Notes: generated by a model not told the origin, from the letters alone. 64,000 nucleotides of DNA from Nibribacter ruber (GCF_009913235.1 NZ_CP047897.1:868001-932000), one strand, 5' to 3'; positions 1 to 9,337 are shown, numbered from the stretch's first letter. Program-made: numbers and translations.

Positions 1-2
1 TA

Positions 3-557
3 TTGCCACAGGAATCGCCGGTAAGCCTGCTTTCCAGACCGGGAGCCGAGAAGTGCTGCCTGGAACTTAACTCTCTGAGCAAATCGCATAACATGGCGGG
101 ATGGCGCGTGGGCGTGGTGGCAGGAAATGGTGCGTATTTGAGCTGCCTGCTCCAGGTGAAGAGCAATCTGGACTCTGGCATGTTTCTGCCCGTGCAACAG
201 GCCGCCATCAAAGCCTTGCACAATCCAGAGACTTGGCATGACCACCAAAACCAAGAATACCAGAAGCGCAAACAGGTAGTCTTTGAGCTACTTGATCTCT
301 TGGATTGCCACTACCAAACCAACACGCACGGTCTTTTTGTCTGGGCCAGAGTGCCGGACCATGTTCTAGACACAGAAGCCTTTTTAGACGAACTCCTCTA
401 TGAGGCCGGAATATTCCTGACTCCGGGCAAAATCTTCGGGAAGCAAGGCGAGCGGTACCTACGGGTCTCGCTCTGTTCACCAGTATCTCAGTTAAAAGAA
501 GCCATTCAAAGAATTCAACATCACCTTTTACCCAAGAATACCCATGCAAGTATCTAA
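3..557 (+). CDS. Class I/II pyridoxal-phosphate aminotransferase, C-terminal part
   Basis: The gene is cut by the window edge; only about 184 C-terminal residues are present, so the TTG at base 3 is not a real start. The SLSKSHNMAGWR stretch near the left edge is the pyridoxal-phosphate lysine motif of fold-type I aminotransferases; the later RYLRVSLC stretch contains the arginine expected to bind the substrate carboxylate. The stop overlaps the next gene by 14 bases, which suggests translational coupling. Because the partner is DAHP synthase/chorismate mutase, the likely role is transamination in phenylalanine/tyrosine synthesis (aspartate/aromatic aminotransferase type). The exact substrate is an inference from context. 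Confidence 0.85.
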   Translation: MPQESPVSLLSRPGAEKCCLELNSLSKSHNMAGWRVGVVAGNGAYLSCLLQVKSNLDSGMFLPVQQAAIKALHNPETWHDHQNQEYQKRKQVVFELLDLLDCHYQTNTHGLFVWARVPDHVLDTEAFLDELLYEAGIFLTPGKIFGKQGERYLRVSLCSPVSQLKEAIQRIQHHLLPKNTHASI

Positions 558-1659
558 CAACTCCCTTACCATCACCGCCCGAACCAAAATTTTAAACGGC
601 GGCCCACTGCCAACCGTCATTGCTGGTCCCTGCAGCGCTGAAACCGAAGAACAAATGCTCCAAACCGCCAGGGCTCTGCAGCAGGATCACCGCGTGTCGG
701 TGTTCAGGGCGGGCATCTGGAAACCCCGCACTCGGCCAGGCTTGTTTGAAGGAATTGGCCAGGTGGGTTTGGAATGGCTACAGAACGTGAAAAGTGAGAC
801 CGGCCTGCAAACTGCGGTGGAGGTGGCCAATACGCAGCACGTAGAACAGGCCCTTCGGCATGGGGTGGACATTTTGTGGGTGGGTGCCAGAACCACCGTC
901 AATCCTTTCTCTGTACAGGAGATAGCTGATGCCCTGCAAGGTGTGGACATTCCGGTGCTGGTGAAGAACCCCGTCAACCCAGACATCCAGTTGTGGCTGG
1001 GCGCCCTGGAACGACTGAACCGCGCCGGCATCACAGACCTGGGACTCATTCATAGGGGCTTTTCCACCGTCAACAATAAACCGTACCGCAACCATCCCAA
1101 ATGGGAAGCCATTGCCCAGATAAGAGCCCTCGCGCCTGGAGTTCCTTTGATCTGTGACCCCAGCCATATTGCTGGCCGCCGCGACCTGTTACAGACTGTT
1201 AGTCAGCAGGCGCTTCACCTGGGCGCAGACGGCCTCATGATTGAAACCCATTGCAACCCAGACGCTGCGTTAAGCGATGCCTCCCAACAAGTGACTCCCG
1301 CGGGCTTAGACGCGCTCCTCACTTCTTTGGACCTGGAATCTGAGCGGGTGGCCAACACGGGACAGTTGCAGGAATTAAGAATGATTGTGGACAGATTGGA
1401 CCAGGACCTGCTGCACCTGCTCTTCCTCCGGACGGATGTTTCGGAACGCATTGGCGCCTACAAGAAAACACATGGCCTGGATGTTTTTCAGGCGGGACGC
1501 TGGCGCGATGTACTGGAGAACAGACTCACCATTGCCCGCGAAATTGGCTTGGACGAGCATTATGTAAAAGCCATCTTTGACATCATCCACAACCAGTCCA
1601 TCGGGCTACAAAACGAAGTAGTGGCCTCTTCTGCTCCTGTTCAGGAAACCGCCCACTAA
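544..1659 (+). CDS. Bifunctional DAHP synthase / chorismate mutase
   Basis: The 371-residue protein joins the first step of the shikimate pathway (phosphoenolpyruvate plus erythrose-4-phosphate to DAHP) to chorismate mutase, the branch point to phenylalanine and tyrosine. The N-terminal barrel, about residues 1-265, shows VIAGPCSAE (25-33), FRAGIWKPRTRPG, LVKNPVNPD, LIHRGFS, ICDPSHIAGRRD and MIETHCNPD, typical of the type I-beta DAHP/KDO8P synthase family. The C-terminal 90 residues (LRMIVDRLDQDLLHLL, RIGAYKK) are an AroQ-type all-helical mutase. Fusion in this order is known in Bacteroidota and lets the mutase part control the synthase. The start overlaps the upstream aminotransferase. Confidence 0.95.
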   Translation: MQVSNNSLTITARTKILNGGPLPTVIAGPCSAETEEQMLQTARALQQDHRVSVFRAGIWKPRTRPGLFEGIGQVGLEWLQNVKSETGLQTAVEVANTQHVEQALRHGVDILWVGARTTVNPFSVQEIADALQGVDIPVLVKNPVNPDIQLWLGALERLNRAGITDLGLIHRGFSTVNNKPYRNHPKWEAIAQIRALAPGVPLICDPSHIAGRRDLLQTVSQQALHLGADGLMIETHCNPDAALSDASQQVTPAGLDALLTSLDLESERVANTGQLQELRMIVDRLDQDLLHLLFLRTDVSERIGAYKKTHGLDVFQAGRWRDVLENRLTIAREIGLDEHYVKAIFDIIHNQSIGLQNEVVASSAPVQETAH

Positions 1660-1690
1660 ATGAAGTTTTCTCTGCATGGAATAGATAATT

Positions 1691-1744
1691 ATACCGGTCG
1701 TTTTTGGCTTGTTTTCTGGAAAACAAGCCAAAAACGACCGGTAT
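1691..1744. repeat. Dispersed palindrome, copy 1
   Basis: Perfect 26-bp arms around a TG centre. The family core (CGTTTTTGG / CCAAAAACG) is extended by the private arms ATACCGGT / ACCGGTAT. It lies 31 bases after the DAHP synthase stop. An open reading frame running into the next gene begins inside it and is spurious at its 5' end. Confidence 0.9.
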
Positions 1745-1823
1745 CAAAGTAGTATCACTTGAGAAACCCCAACAACAGGCCAGATTGCTTTGCGTTACTC
1801 TAGAACAACCATTTTGTAGAGTT

Positions 1824-2825
1824 ATGACGCATTTCAAATACCTAAGCCTTCTTCTGCTTTTTGTGTCCCAGATAGGCGTTGCCCAGGCGCAGCCGAAACC
1901 TTTGGACCCAGACCTAACCAAGTACACCTACCCTTTTCCGGTGCATTTCCATTCCCTCACCGTGCAGCGGCAGGCAGTTAAAATGGCGTTCATGGACGTG
2001 AAGCCGTCCACTCCTAACGGGAAGTCCGTTTTGCTTTTGCACGGCAAGAACTTCAACGGGGCGTATTGGGAACAAACTGCCAAAGACCTGAGCAAAAATG
2101 GCTTTAGAGTGATCATCCCAGACCAAATAGGTTTTGGCAAATCCAGTAAGCCGCAGAACATCCAGTACAGTTTTCAGATGCTGGCACAAAACACCAAAAG
2201 CTTGCTAGACAGTCTGGGCGTAAAGCAGGTGGCGGTGCTGGGGCATTCCATGGGCGGCATGCTGGCCACGCGCTTTGCGCTTATGTACCCAGAGACTACG
2301 GAAAAACTCATCCTGGAAAACCCCATTGGCCTGGAAGACTGGAAACGCTGGGTGCCCTATCAATCCATAGAAAAATGGTACGCCGGGGAGCTCAAGCAGA
2401 ACTATGAGACCATCAAAAAATATCAGCTGGATAATTATTATGGTGGAACATGGGACCCCAAGTATGATGAGTGGGCGAACGTTCTGGCCGGTTGGACCTT
2501 ACACCCGGAATATCCTAAAATAGCCTGGGTTTCGGCGCTCACCTATGACATGATTTTCACGCAACCGGTAGTGTATGAGTTCAGCCAGGTGAAAGCGCCT
2601 ACCCTCCTGCTCATTGGTCAACGCGACAAGACCGCCTTGGGCAAGGCCAACGCCCGTCCCGAAGACCGCGCCCTGCTGGGTAATTACCCCGCACTGGGCA
2701 AGGAGATCGCTAAGAAGATTCCAAACGCTAAATTGGTGGAGCTGGCCAACGTGGGCCATTTGCCGCACATAGAGGCCTATGACCGGTTTCTTGTCCCTCT
2801 GCTGCAATTCCTGAATAGTAAGTGA
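1824..2825 (+). CDS. Secreted alpha/beta hydrolase
   Basis: The 333-residue protein has a signal peptide (MTHFKYLSLLLLFVSQIGVA) and an alpha/beta hydrolase fold. Visible motifs are the oxyanion region LLHGKNFNGAYW, the nucleophile elbow GHSMGG (Ser142), the acidic strand LLIGQRDKTA near residue 267, and the histidine in NVGHLPHIEAYDRF near 312. The ATG at 1824 is chosen because the upstream ATG at 1704 lies in the palindromic repeat and would place a non-secretory stretch before the signal peptide. It resembles hydrolases of the haloalkane dehalogenase/esterase group. The substrate is unknown; a periplasmic or outer location is inferred from the signal. Confidence 0.85.
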   Translation: MTHFKYLSLLLLFVSQIGVAQAQPKPLDPDLTKYTYPFPVHFHSLTVQRQAVKMAFMDVKPSTPNGKSVLLLHGKNFNGAYWEQTAKDLSKNGFRVIIPDQIGFGKSSKPQNIQYSFQMLAQNTKSLLDSLGVKQVAVLGHSMGGMLATRFALMYPETTEKLILENPIGLEDWKRWVPYQSIEKWYAGELKQNYETIKKYQLDNYYGGTWDPKYDEWANVLAGWTLHPEYPKIAWVSALTYDMIFTQPVVYEFSQVKAPTLLLIGQRDKTALGKANARPEDRALLGNYPALGKEIAKKIPNAKLVELANVGHLPHIEAYDRFLVPLLQFLNSK

Positions 2826-2851
2826 AAAGGTTTTCTGCCGTAAATTCTGAC

Positions 2852-2899
2852 TAATCTGTTTTTGGGCTGTTTTCTGAGAAACAGCCCAAAAACAGATTA
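2852..2899. repeat. Dispersed palindrome, copy 2
   Basis: The TAATCTG...CAGATTA arms enclose the family core. The element lies 26 bases after the hydrolase stop and before the outer-membrane protein gene. Confidence 0.85.
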
Positions 2900-2961
2900 T
2901 TTTTCAGAGGGTGGTTAAACCTTTTGGAGTGGGTTCAGTCAAAGTCCAAACCATTCCAGCA

Positions 2962-5901
2962 ATGAAAAAACAACATTTACTCTTTCTTCTATTTTTCACC
3001 CTTTCCTTTACGGCCTTCAGCCAGTCCACGTCGGTGAGTGGAACGGTGGAAGGTGGCGGGTCTCCCCTTATTGGGGCCACGGTAGCGCTCCTTAAAGCAG
3101 ATTCAACGGTGTTCAGAGGAGCCGCGACTGACGTTGACGGCGGGTTTCAAATCGCCGGCGTACCTGCCGGTCGTTATATCATCAAGGCTTCTTATTTAGG
3201 CTTCTCTGATTTTTACCGCGGCGTAACCGTGGGCGGCACGCCGGTAAGCATGGGCACCCTCACCTTGTCCAGCGCCAGCAGACGCCTGCGCGAAGTAGAA
3301 GTAGTAGGCAGAGCCGCCACCGTGATCACCAAGGCAGACACCGCTGAAATGAACGCCGCGGCCTATAAAGTCAACAAAGACGCCAACGCCGAAAACCTGA
3401 TTCAGAAAATGCCGGGCGTCACCATCCAGAACGGTCAGGTGCAAGCCCAGGGCGAACGCGTGCAGCGCGTTCTGGTGGACGGAAAAGAATTCTTCGGCGA
3501 AGACCCAAACGCGGTCCTGAAAAACCTTCCTGCCGAGGTGATCTCCAAAATACAAGTGTTTGACCGTCAGAGTGACCAGTCCCAGTTCACTGGGTTCAGC
3601 GACGGCAATGAGCAAAAAACCATCAACATCATCACCAAGCCAGAATTCAGAACCGGGCAGTTTGGGCGTTTCAGCGCAGGCGTTGGTACAGATGAGCGCT
3701 TTAGACTAAGCGGCAACATCAACCAGTTTAAAGGTGACCAGCGCATTTCTATAGTGGCCTTGAGCAACAATGTAAATGAGCAAAATTTTTCTTCTGAAGA
3801 TCTTGTTGGTGTGGCAAGCGCCAGTTCCAGAGGAGGCGGCAACCGTGGCGGCGGTGGCGGTGGCCCACGCGGAGGAGGCGGCGGGTTTGGCGGCGGTAAC
3901 AATACGGGAGATTTCTTGGTGAATTCCAGCAACGGCATTGCCACTACCAACGCCATTGGTATCAACTACCTGGACAAATTGGGTAAGAAAGTAGACGTGC
4001 AGGGCAGCTACTTCTTTAATTACACTAACAATGACAACAACTACAACACCCTAAGAGAGTTTGATTTTAATAATCCTGGGGCGTATGATGTCAATGAGGG
4101 TGGTCTTTCTGATGCCAAAAACCAGAACCATCGCCTTAACCTGCGCATTACCTACAACATTGACTCTGCCAACTCCATCATCATCCGACCAAGACTGAGC
4201 TTGCAGCAAAACAAAGGAGATAGTTTTACGGAATCCAGGCTCTTCTCAGATTCTCAAATTGAATCAACCCAGCTTTTATTGAAGAACTTTGACAATACTT
4301 TTCTTTCTGACTTAACAGGCATTAACTTCAATAATAGCATCTTATACCGCCACAGCTTTGCCAAGAGAGGGAGAACCATCAGCTTGGATGTCAACAACGG
4401 CTACAACCAAAACAAAGGTGATAACAGAAATGACATCATCTTCTTGAAGGACTTAGTGAATGAAGGCGATGACTCCTTGGTATACCTCACGTCTAACTTA
4501 GACAACAGAGGCTACAACGTGGGTGCCAATTTGAATTACACAGAGCCCCTCAGCCAAAAAACACAATTACAGTTGACGTATGTGACCAACTACTCAAACT
4601 CAGACGGTGACAGACGCACATTCCAGTACCGTCCGGTTACAGAACTTTATGATAGTTTGGTAGTAAATCAGTCCAGTACGGTAGACAACCGCACCTTTAC
4701 CCAGGAGTTTGGTGGAGGCTGGCGCTATAATACCAAAGACTTCCAAGTGATGCTGAACGCCCGCTACCAATGGCTGGAGCTTTCTACAGACCAGATGTAC
4801 CCTAGAGCACTGGACACGGTCAGAAACTATCACAACATTTTACCGTTTGCCATGCTGCGTTACAATTTTACGCAAGACCGAAACGTGCGTATTTTCTACA
4901 ATGGCCGTTCCCAGACACCTTCTGTGGACCAGTTGCAGGGCGCGGTGGATTACTCCAACCCCACCATTCTCACCCAAGGCAACCCAAACCTGGGCCAGAG
5001 CTTTAACCACAGCTTTAACGTCCGTTATTCTTCTGCCAATCCAGGTAAGTCTGCCTCGTTCTTTGCCGTATTCGGTGGGTCGTTTGCTCAGGATTACTTG
5101 GGCCGAAGCACCATCATTAACAATGGCCCAGACACCAACGGACGTGAGGTGGAAGATGAACCGGTTGCGACGGGTACTGGCGTTTTCTTGGGAAGAGGCC
5201 AGCAGCTTTCCAGATCGATTAACCTGGATGGACAATATTCCTTCCGCTCGTTCTTAAATTATGGCTTTCCGCTTAATTTCATCAAGTCCAACCTCAACCT
5301 CAACGCCAACGCCACCTATTCCAAAACACCGTCCTTGTACAGTGATTTTGGAACGTCCTATCAACCAGTTGCCAATGACAGTAAAACGGCTAACTTGGGT
5401 GGCGGGGTAGTGTTGAGCAGTAACATTAGTGAGAACTTTGACTTTTTGATTTCAACCAACGGAACCTACAACCAGGTAGAATACGCCTACCGTACCACTC
5501 AAAACAATGACTACTACAATCAAAGCAGTTTGCTAAGGTTGAACTGGGTGCTTTGGAAAGGCTTGACCCTCACATCTGAGTTAAACCACCAATACAACGG
5601 TGGTCTGGCCGAAGACATTGACAACACCTTTACACTTCTGAATGGCAGCGTAGGCTACAAGTTCTTGAAAGACAGAAAAGCCGAAATTAGACTTTCTGGT
5701 TTTGACTTACTGGGTGAGAATAATAGCCTGAATGTATTATTCCAGGACAACTACAGAGAAACTACGCAAACTACGGTATTGCAACGCTACTTCATGGTGA
5801 GCTTTGTGTACAACCTGCGCATGTTTGGCGGAGCGGGTGCCAGACCAATGCAGCAACAACAAGGTCCGGGTAACTTCCAGCGGGGCGGCGGCATGCATTA
5901 A
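2962..5901 (+). CDS. TonB-dependent outer-membrane beta-barrel protein
   Basis: A 979-residue outer-membrane protein. After the signal peptide (MKKQHLLFLLFFTLSFTAFS) comes a carboxypeptidase-regulatory-like beta sandwich, about residues 23-105 (GGGSPLIGATVALL, VPAGRYIIKASYLGF). A plug-like segment follows, about 115-230 (ENLIQKMPGVTIQNGQ, RVLVDGKEFFGEDPNA, INIITKPEF), then a long beta-barrel. A glycine-rich loop near residues 289-313 and the Gln/Gly-rich tail (MQQQQGPGNFQRGGG) are unusual low-complexity parts. ATG 2962 is used because upstream in-frame residues do not fit a signal peptide. This receptor class is often found apart from SusD genes, as here; no ligand can be assigned. Confidence 0.9.
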   Translation: MKKQHLLFLLFFTLSFTAFSQSTSVSGTVEGGGSPLIGATVALLKADSTVFRGAATDVDGGFQIAGVPAGRYIIKASYLGFSDFYRGVTVGGTPVSMGTLTLSSASRRLREVEVVGRAATVITKADTAEMNAAAYKVNKDANAENLIQKMPGVTIQNGQVQAQGERVQRVLVDGKEFFGEDPNAVLKNLPAEVISKIQVFDRQSDQSQFTGFSDGNEQKTINIITKPEFRTGQFGRFSAGVGTDERFRLSGNINQFKGDQRISIVALSNNVNEQNFSSEDLVGVASASSRGGGNRGGGGGGPRGGGGGFGGGNNTGDFLVNSSNGIATTNAIGINYLDKLGKKVDVQGSYFFNYTNNDNNYNTLREFDFNNPGAYDVNEGGLSDAKNQNHRLNLRITYNIDSANSIIIRPRLSLQQNKGDSFTESRLFSDSQIESTQLLLKNFDNTFLSDLTGINFNNSILYRHSFAKRGRTISLDVNNGYNQNKGDNRNDIIFLKDLVNEGDDSLVYLTSNLDNRGYNVGANLNYTEPLSQKTQLQLTYVTNYSNSDGDRRTFQYRPVTELYDSLVVNQSSTVDNRTFTQEFGGGWRYNTKDFQVMLNARYQWLELSTDQMYPRALDTVRNYHNILPFAMLRYNFTQDRNVRIFYNGRSQTPSVDQLQGAVDYSNPTILTQGNPNLGQSFNHSFNVRYSSANPGKSASFFAVFGGSFAQDYLGRSTIINNGPDTNGREVEDEPVATGTGVFLGRGQQLSRSINLDGQYSFRSFLNYGFPLNFIKSNLNLNANATYSKTPSLYSDFGTSYQPVANDSKTANLGGGVVLSSNISENFDFLISTNGTYNQVEYAYRTTQNNDYYNQSSLLRLNWVLWKGLTLTSELNHQYNGGLAEDIDNTFTLLNGSVGYKFLKDRKAEIRLSGFDLLGENNSLNVLFQDNYRETTQTTVLQRYFMVSFVYNLRMFGGAGARPMQQQQGPGNFQRGGGMH

Positions 5902-5929
5902 TCTGCGCCCAGCAAAAGAGAATTACTGT

Positions 5930-5983
5930 GCGGCTTCTGATTTTGGCTTGTTTTATGGAAAACAGCCCAAAATCAGAAGCCGC
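5930..5983. repeat. Dispersed palindrome, copy 3
   Basis: The private arms GCGGCTTCTGA / TCAGAAGCCGC flank a slightly changed core (ATTTTGG / CCAAAAT). The element lies 28 bases after the barrel gene and is followed by a T-run, so it could terminate transcription. It forms a tandem pair with copy 4. Confidence 0.85.
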
Positions 5984-5996
5984 TTTTTTTGCCCGC

Positions 5997-6034
5997 CGTT
6001 TTTGGCTTATTTTTGAGGAATTACGCCAAAAACG
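5997..6034. repeat. Dispersed palindrome, copy 4
   Basis: Core only (CGTTTTTGGC ... GCCAAAAACG), with an imperfect inner stem. It sits 13 bases after copy 3 and 12 bases before the MmcQ/YjbR start codon, so any transcript of that gene begins in or beside it. Confidence 0.8.
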
Positions 6035-6046
6035 TCCTTCTCCGCT

Positions 6047-6394
6047 ATGCACCTGGAAGCCCTCAGAGCCTACTGCCTTTCTTTAGCTGCCGTCACCGAA
6101 GACGTGAAATGGGACCATGACCTGTGCTTTTCCATTGGCGGGAAAATGTTCTGCGTGGCCAGCATGGAACCGCCCTTTTCCTTTTCGTTCAAGGTGGACG
6201 CAGAGGATTTCCAGGCTCTCTCTGCAATGCCTGGTTTGAGTCCCGCCCCGTACCTGGCCCGCTATCATTGGGTTCTGGCAAACGAAGGCCATACGCTTTC
6301 CAGCCAGGAAATTGAGCACCGCGTGCGGGAATCCTATGAGTTGATTAAAAGCAAACTACCTAAAAAGGTGCTCAAAGAAGCCGGACTTCTGTAA
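6047..6394 (+). CDS. MmcQ/YjbR family protein
   Basis: The 115-residue protein matches the MmcQ/YjbR (CyaY-like fold) family from start to end: VKWDHDLCFSIGGKMFCV, then PYLARYHWVLANE and a C-terminal ESYELIKSKLPKK. Length is typical. Members are small, predicted DNA-binding proteins without a firm biochemical role. It is a single gene between two TonB-receptor genes, with a palindromic repeat pair directly upstream and no clear promoter box. Confidence 0.88.
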   Translation: MHLEALRAYCLSLAAVTEDVKWDHDLCFSIGGKMFCVASMEPPFSFSFKVDAEDFQALSAMPGLSPAPYLARYHWVLANEGHTLSSQEIEHRVRESYELIKSKLPKKVLKEAGLL

Positions 6395-6781
6395 CAGCAT
6401 CGCTTTCTTAAAAAATCCTTCCTTTTCTCCTTCCTGCAGCAATTACGTATGAACCGCCTTTCGCTGCCCATCTCTGAACCTGCATGCCTTTCCCTTCGTG
6501 TGCTTTAAAACTTCTTTACTTTCCCTACAATCTTGAAATGCTCCAATCTGGGTTTGGACGCCATCAAGGCGGCACTAGGTGATCCAGTCCGCCTATTCCC
6601 CAACTTTCTTGGGTATTCAATTGATTATGTGCGCTTTGCCAAACAGGCTCGTGTGAGACAAAATAGATAAAAGCTCCCAACTCAGACTATTTTTACACAC
6701 CTCTGCACAAAAAATGGAACATTCAAAACGAGTTGGTAATGGAATCACTCCCATCAAAATTTTTAAATAATCTAAATTTTA
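6395..6781. other. Intergenic region without a recognisable gene
   Basis: About 390 bases between the MmcQ/YjbR stop and the metalloregulator-like boxes. I see no open frame with protein character, no RNA gene and no copy of the dispersed palindrome. Composition becomes AT-rich toward the right, as expected for a promoter region of the siderophore receptor. Confidence 0.5.
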
Positions 6782-6836
6782 TTTGGAACGCGTCTAAATA
6801 GGCTGTTAGTTTGCATCAGTTTAGAACAAGTCTAAA
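6782..6836 (+). promoter_or_regulatory. Paired metalloregulator-like boxes before the siderophore receptor
   Basis: A perfect inverted repeat TTTAGA-ACAAG-TCTAAA lies at 6820-6836, only 14 bases before the receptor start. A second box with one mismatch, TTTGGA-ACGCG-TCTAAA, lies at 6782-6798; the two are 38 bases apart. Inverted repeats of this shape serve as iron or manganese repressor sites (Fur- or DtxR-type) in other bacteria. Assignment to iron control here is inferred from the downstream gene. Confidence 0.5.
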
Positions 6837-6850
6837 TAAATTTAAACCCC

Positions 6851-9271
6851 ATGCATTCTACCTATACCTATTCAAATACCCCCAAAAGCCTACTCCTTCT
6901 TTGTTTCTTTTTCTTGTCCTCCTTGTCTTTAATGGCGCAGCAAAATGTGTTGCGCGGAAGAATCACCACTCCTGACGGGGAGCCTGCCGCTTATGTGTCT
7001 GTGTTGTTGAAGGAAGCCAATCGGGCAGCCATCACCTCAGAGGAAGGAACGTACCAGTTCAAACACATTCCGGCGGGCACCTACACGCTCATGGCCACCT
7101 GCATCGGTTTTGAGTCGCAGGAGAAAACCATCAGCGTAGCGGCGGGCCAGACAAACATCCAGGATTTCACGGTCACCAAAACCTCTACCCAGTTGCAGGA
7201 AGTGACTGTGACGGGTCGTCAGTCCATTAATGAGAAACCGATGGCTATTGGCAAAATAGCCATTAAGCCGCTAGACCTTCCGCAGAGCACCACCATCATT
7301 GGCGCAGAGGTGCTGGAAAAACAACAGGTACAGACCTTGGGCGAGGTCTTGCAGAACGTGAATGGCGTTTACCAAATGGGCGCCACCGGTGGCACACAGG
7401 AAGAAATTGCCGGCCGGGGCTTCGCGTTTGGCAGCAGCAACACCTTTAAAAACGGATCACGGTTCAACAACGGCATCATGCCAGAAATGTCTGGTTTGGA
7501 GCGGGTAGAAGTCTTGAAAGGCAGCAACGCCATTTTGTTTGGCAACGTGGCCGCCGGCGGCGTTTTGAACCTGGTGACCAAGAAGCCCAAGTTTGAGCAT
7601 GGTGGAGAGGTGAGCCTGCGCGCGGGTAGCTATGACTATTACAAACCGGCCATTGATGTGTATGGGGCCATTAACCACAGTGAAAAAGTGGCCTATCGGT
7701 TGAATACTTCTTATCTTAATTCGGGTAGTTTCAGGGACCAGGTGAAGGCAGAGCGCTTTTACATCAACCCATCGCTTCTTTTCAAGGCCGGTGCCAAGAC
7801 AGACATCTTGCTGGAAGGCGACTACATGCACGACACCCGCACGCCAGATTACGGGGTGGGCGCCATCAACTACGCCATCACAGACCTTCCCAGAAGCGCG
7901 TATTTAGGCGTTTCCTTCGGCAAAAACGAGGTGAAGCAACGCAGTGCTATGGCTACCATCACGCACCGCCTCAATGACAAGTTTGAAATCAGAAGCACCA
8001 GCTCTTTTCAGAACTACAACGTGGCCCTGCTCACTACCTCCCGCCCTACCAACTTTGTCCTGGACGCCGAAGGCAGATACAACGGTGACCTGAAAAGAGG
8101 CTTGCAGCGCTCAGCCTCTGATGAGAAGTATTACCTGACCCAACTGGATTTGACAGGCAAGTTTAACACCGGCTTCTTGCAGCACACCTTGCTGGTAGGC
8201 GCAGACGTGGACAAATATGACACAGAGGCTCCTTCTTTCAACGCCATCAGCTCCTATGACGTCATCAACATCTACCACCTGAACCCAGACAACCAGCGCA
8301 AGGACATCCCGGACTTCATCACCAAACCCTACAACACCAAGACCGTTTCCAACCGCTTTGGTGTGTATGCCCAGGATTTGATTAGTGTTTCGGAGAAGGT
8401 GAAAGTACTGGCTGGTTTGCGCTACAGCGCCATTGACACAGAAGGCGAATCTACCGTGACCGACGCACAAACCAAGAAAGAAGTGCTAGGCACTACCAGC
8501 AGCTATGACTATGCGTTCAGCCCCAGAACCGGCGTGGTGTTCCAGCCTACCCAGAACATGTCCTTGTTTGTGAGCTATGCCAACTCTTTTACGCCTAATA
8601 CCGGCACAGATGTGAACATGAAACCATTGGATCCGTCCATCACAGATCAGTATGAGGTAGGCATTAAGAATGAGCTATTGAATGGACTGTTGTCTGCCAA
8701 CGTGACGGCCTACCAGATCAAGAACAGCAACTTTGCTCAAAGAGCCTTGTTTCTAGCCAATGGCGTGACGGCCAACACTAACAACAACATCAAAGAACTG
8801 GCCGGCGAGGTTACCAGCCAGGGCGTGGAAGTAGACATCATGAGTAAGCCAATGCTGGGCTGGTCTCTGCTAGGCGGCTACAGCTACAATGACACCCGCT
8901 ACACAAAATCCAACACCTATGCTAAGAACGAGCGCCTGCGCTACAACCCGTCACATACGGCCAACGCCAGCCTCTTCTACTCATTCCAGAACGAAACGTT
9001 GAGTGGCTTAAACCTGGGTGCCACCGCCTTCTACGTGGGAGACCGCCTGGCCGGAAGAAACAGGACAGATGCCAACCCCAACTTTAAACTGATTGCCCTG
9101 CCCAACTACATGCTTTTTGACGCCCACGTAGGCTACACCCTGCAGCGCGTGTCTGTGCGGTTGAAACTGACCAACCTCCTGAACAAACTGAGCTACAATG
9201 CCCATGATGATAACAGCATCAACCCCATTGCGCCGCGTCAGTTCATGACCACCATTGCCTACAAATTGTAA
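6851..9271 (+). CDS. TonB-dependent siderophore receptor
   Basis: An 806-residue outer-membrane receptor for ferric siderophores. It has a signal peptide ending near LMAQ (residue 29), a carboxypeptidase-like domain about 31-115 (ITTPDGEPAAYVSVLLKEA), then a plug about 125-245. Plug motifs typical of FhuE/FpvA-type receptors are TLGEVLQNVNGVY, AGRGFAFGSSNTFKNG and VEVLKGSNAILFGN. A 22-strand-type barrel follows (SPRTGVVFQPTQNMSLFVSYA, DQYEVGIKNELLNG) and ends with MTTIAYKL. Uptake needs the TonB-ExbB-ExbD complex, not encoded nearby. The inverted-repeat boxes upstream suggest metal-dependent repression. Siderophore type cannot be read from the sequence. Confidence 0.93.
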   Translation: MHSTYTYSNTPKSLLLLCFFFLSSLSLMAQQNVLRGRITTPDGEPAAYVSVLLKEANRAAITSEEGTYQFKHIPAGTYTLMATCIGFESQEKTISVAAGQTNIQDFTVTKTSTQLQEVTVTGRQSINEKPMAIGKIAIKPLDLPQSTTIIGAEVLEKQQVQTLGEVLQNVNGVYQMGATGGTQEEIAGRGFAFGSSNTFKNGSRFNNGIMPEMSGLERVEVLKGSNAILFGNVAAGGVLNLVTKKPKFEHGGEVSLRAGSYDYYKPAIDVYGAINHSEKVAYRLNTSYLNSGSFRDQVKAERFYINPSLLFKAGAKTDILLEGDYMHDTRTPDYGVGAINYAITDLPRSAYLGVSFGKNEVKQRSAMATITHRLNDKFEIRSTSSFQNYNVALLTTSRPTNFVLDAEGRYNGDLKRGLQRSASDEKYYLTQLDLTGKFNTGFLQHTLLVGADVDKYDTEAPSFNAISSYDVINIYHLNPDNQRKDIPDFITKPYNTKTVSNRFGVYAQDLISVSEKVKVLAGLRYSAIDTEGESTVTDAQTKKEVLGTTSSYDYAFSPRTGVVFQPTQNMSLFVSYANSFTPNTGTDVNMKPLDPSITDQYEVGIKNELLNGLLSANVTAYQIKNSNFAQRALFLANGVTANTNNNIKELAGEVTSQGVEVDIMSKPMLGWSLLGGYSYNDTRYTKSNTYAKNERLRYNPSHTANASLFYSFQNETLSGLNLGATAFYVGDRLAGRNRTDANPNFKLIALPNYMLFDAHVGYTLQRVSVRLKLTNLLNKLSYNAHDDNSINPIAPRQFMTTIAYKL

Positions 9272-9289
9272 AGATTAAAAAGATGGATG

Positions 9290-9337
9290 AAAAGCGTTTT
9301 TGGCCTGTTTTACCGGAAATGGGCCAAAAACGCTTTT
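9290..9337. repeat. Dispersed palindrome, copy 5
   Basis: AAAAG...CTTTT outer arms with the family core; the centre (TTTTACCGGAAA) is imperfect. It lies 18 bases after the receptor stop. Confidence 0.85.

Noticed and set aside
1704-1823. N-terminal extension of the alpha/beta hydrolase
   Set aside because: The extra 40 codons start inside a palindromic repeat and would precede a normal signal peptide.
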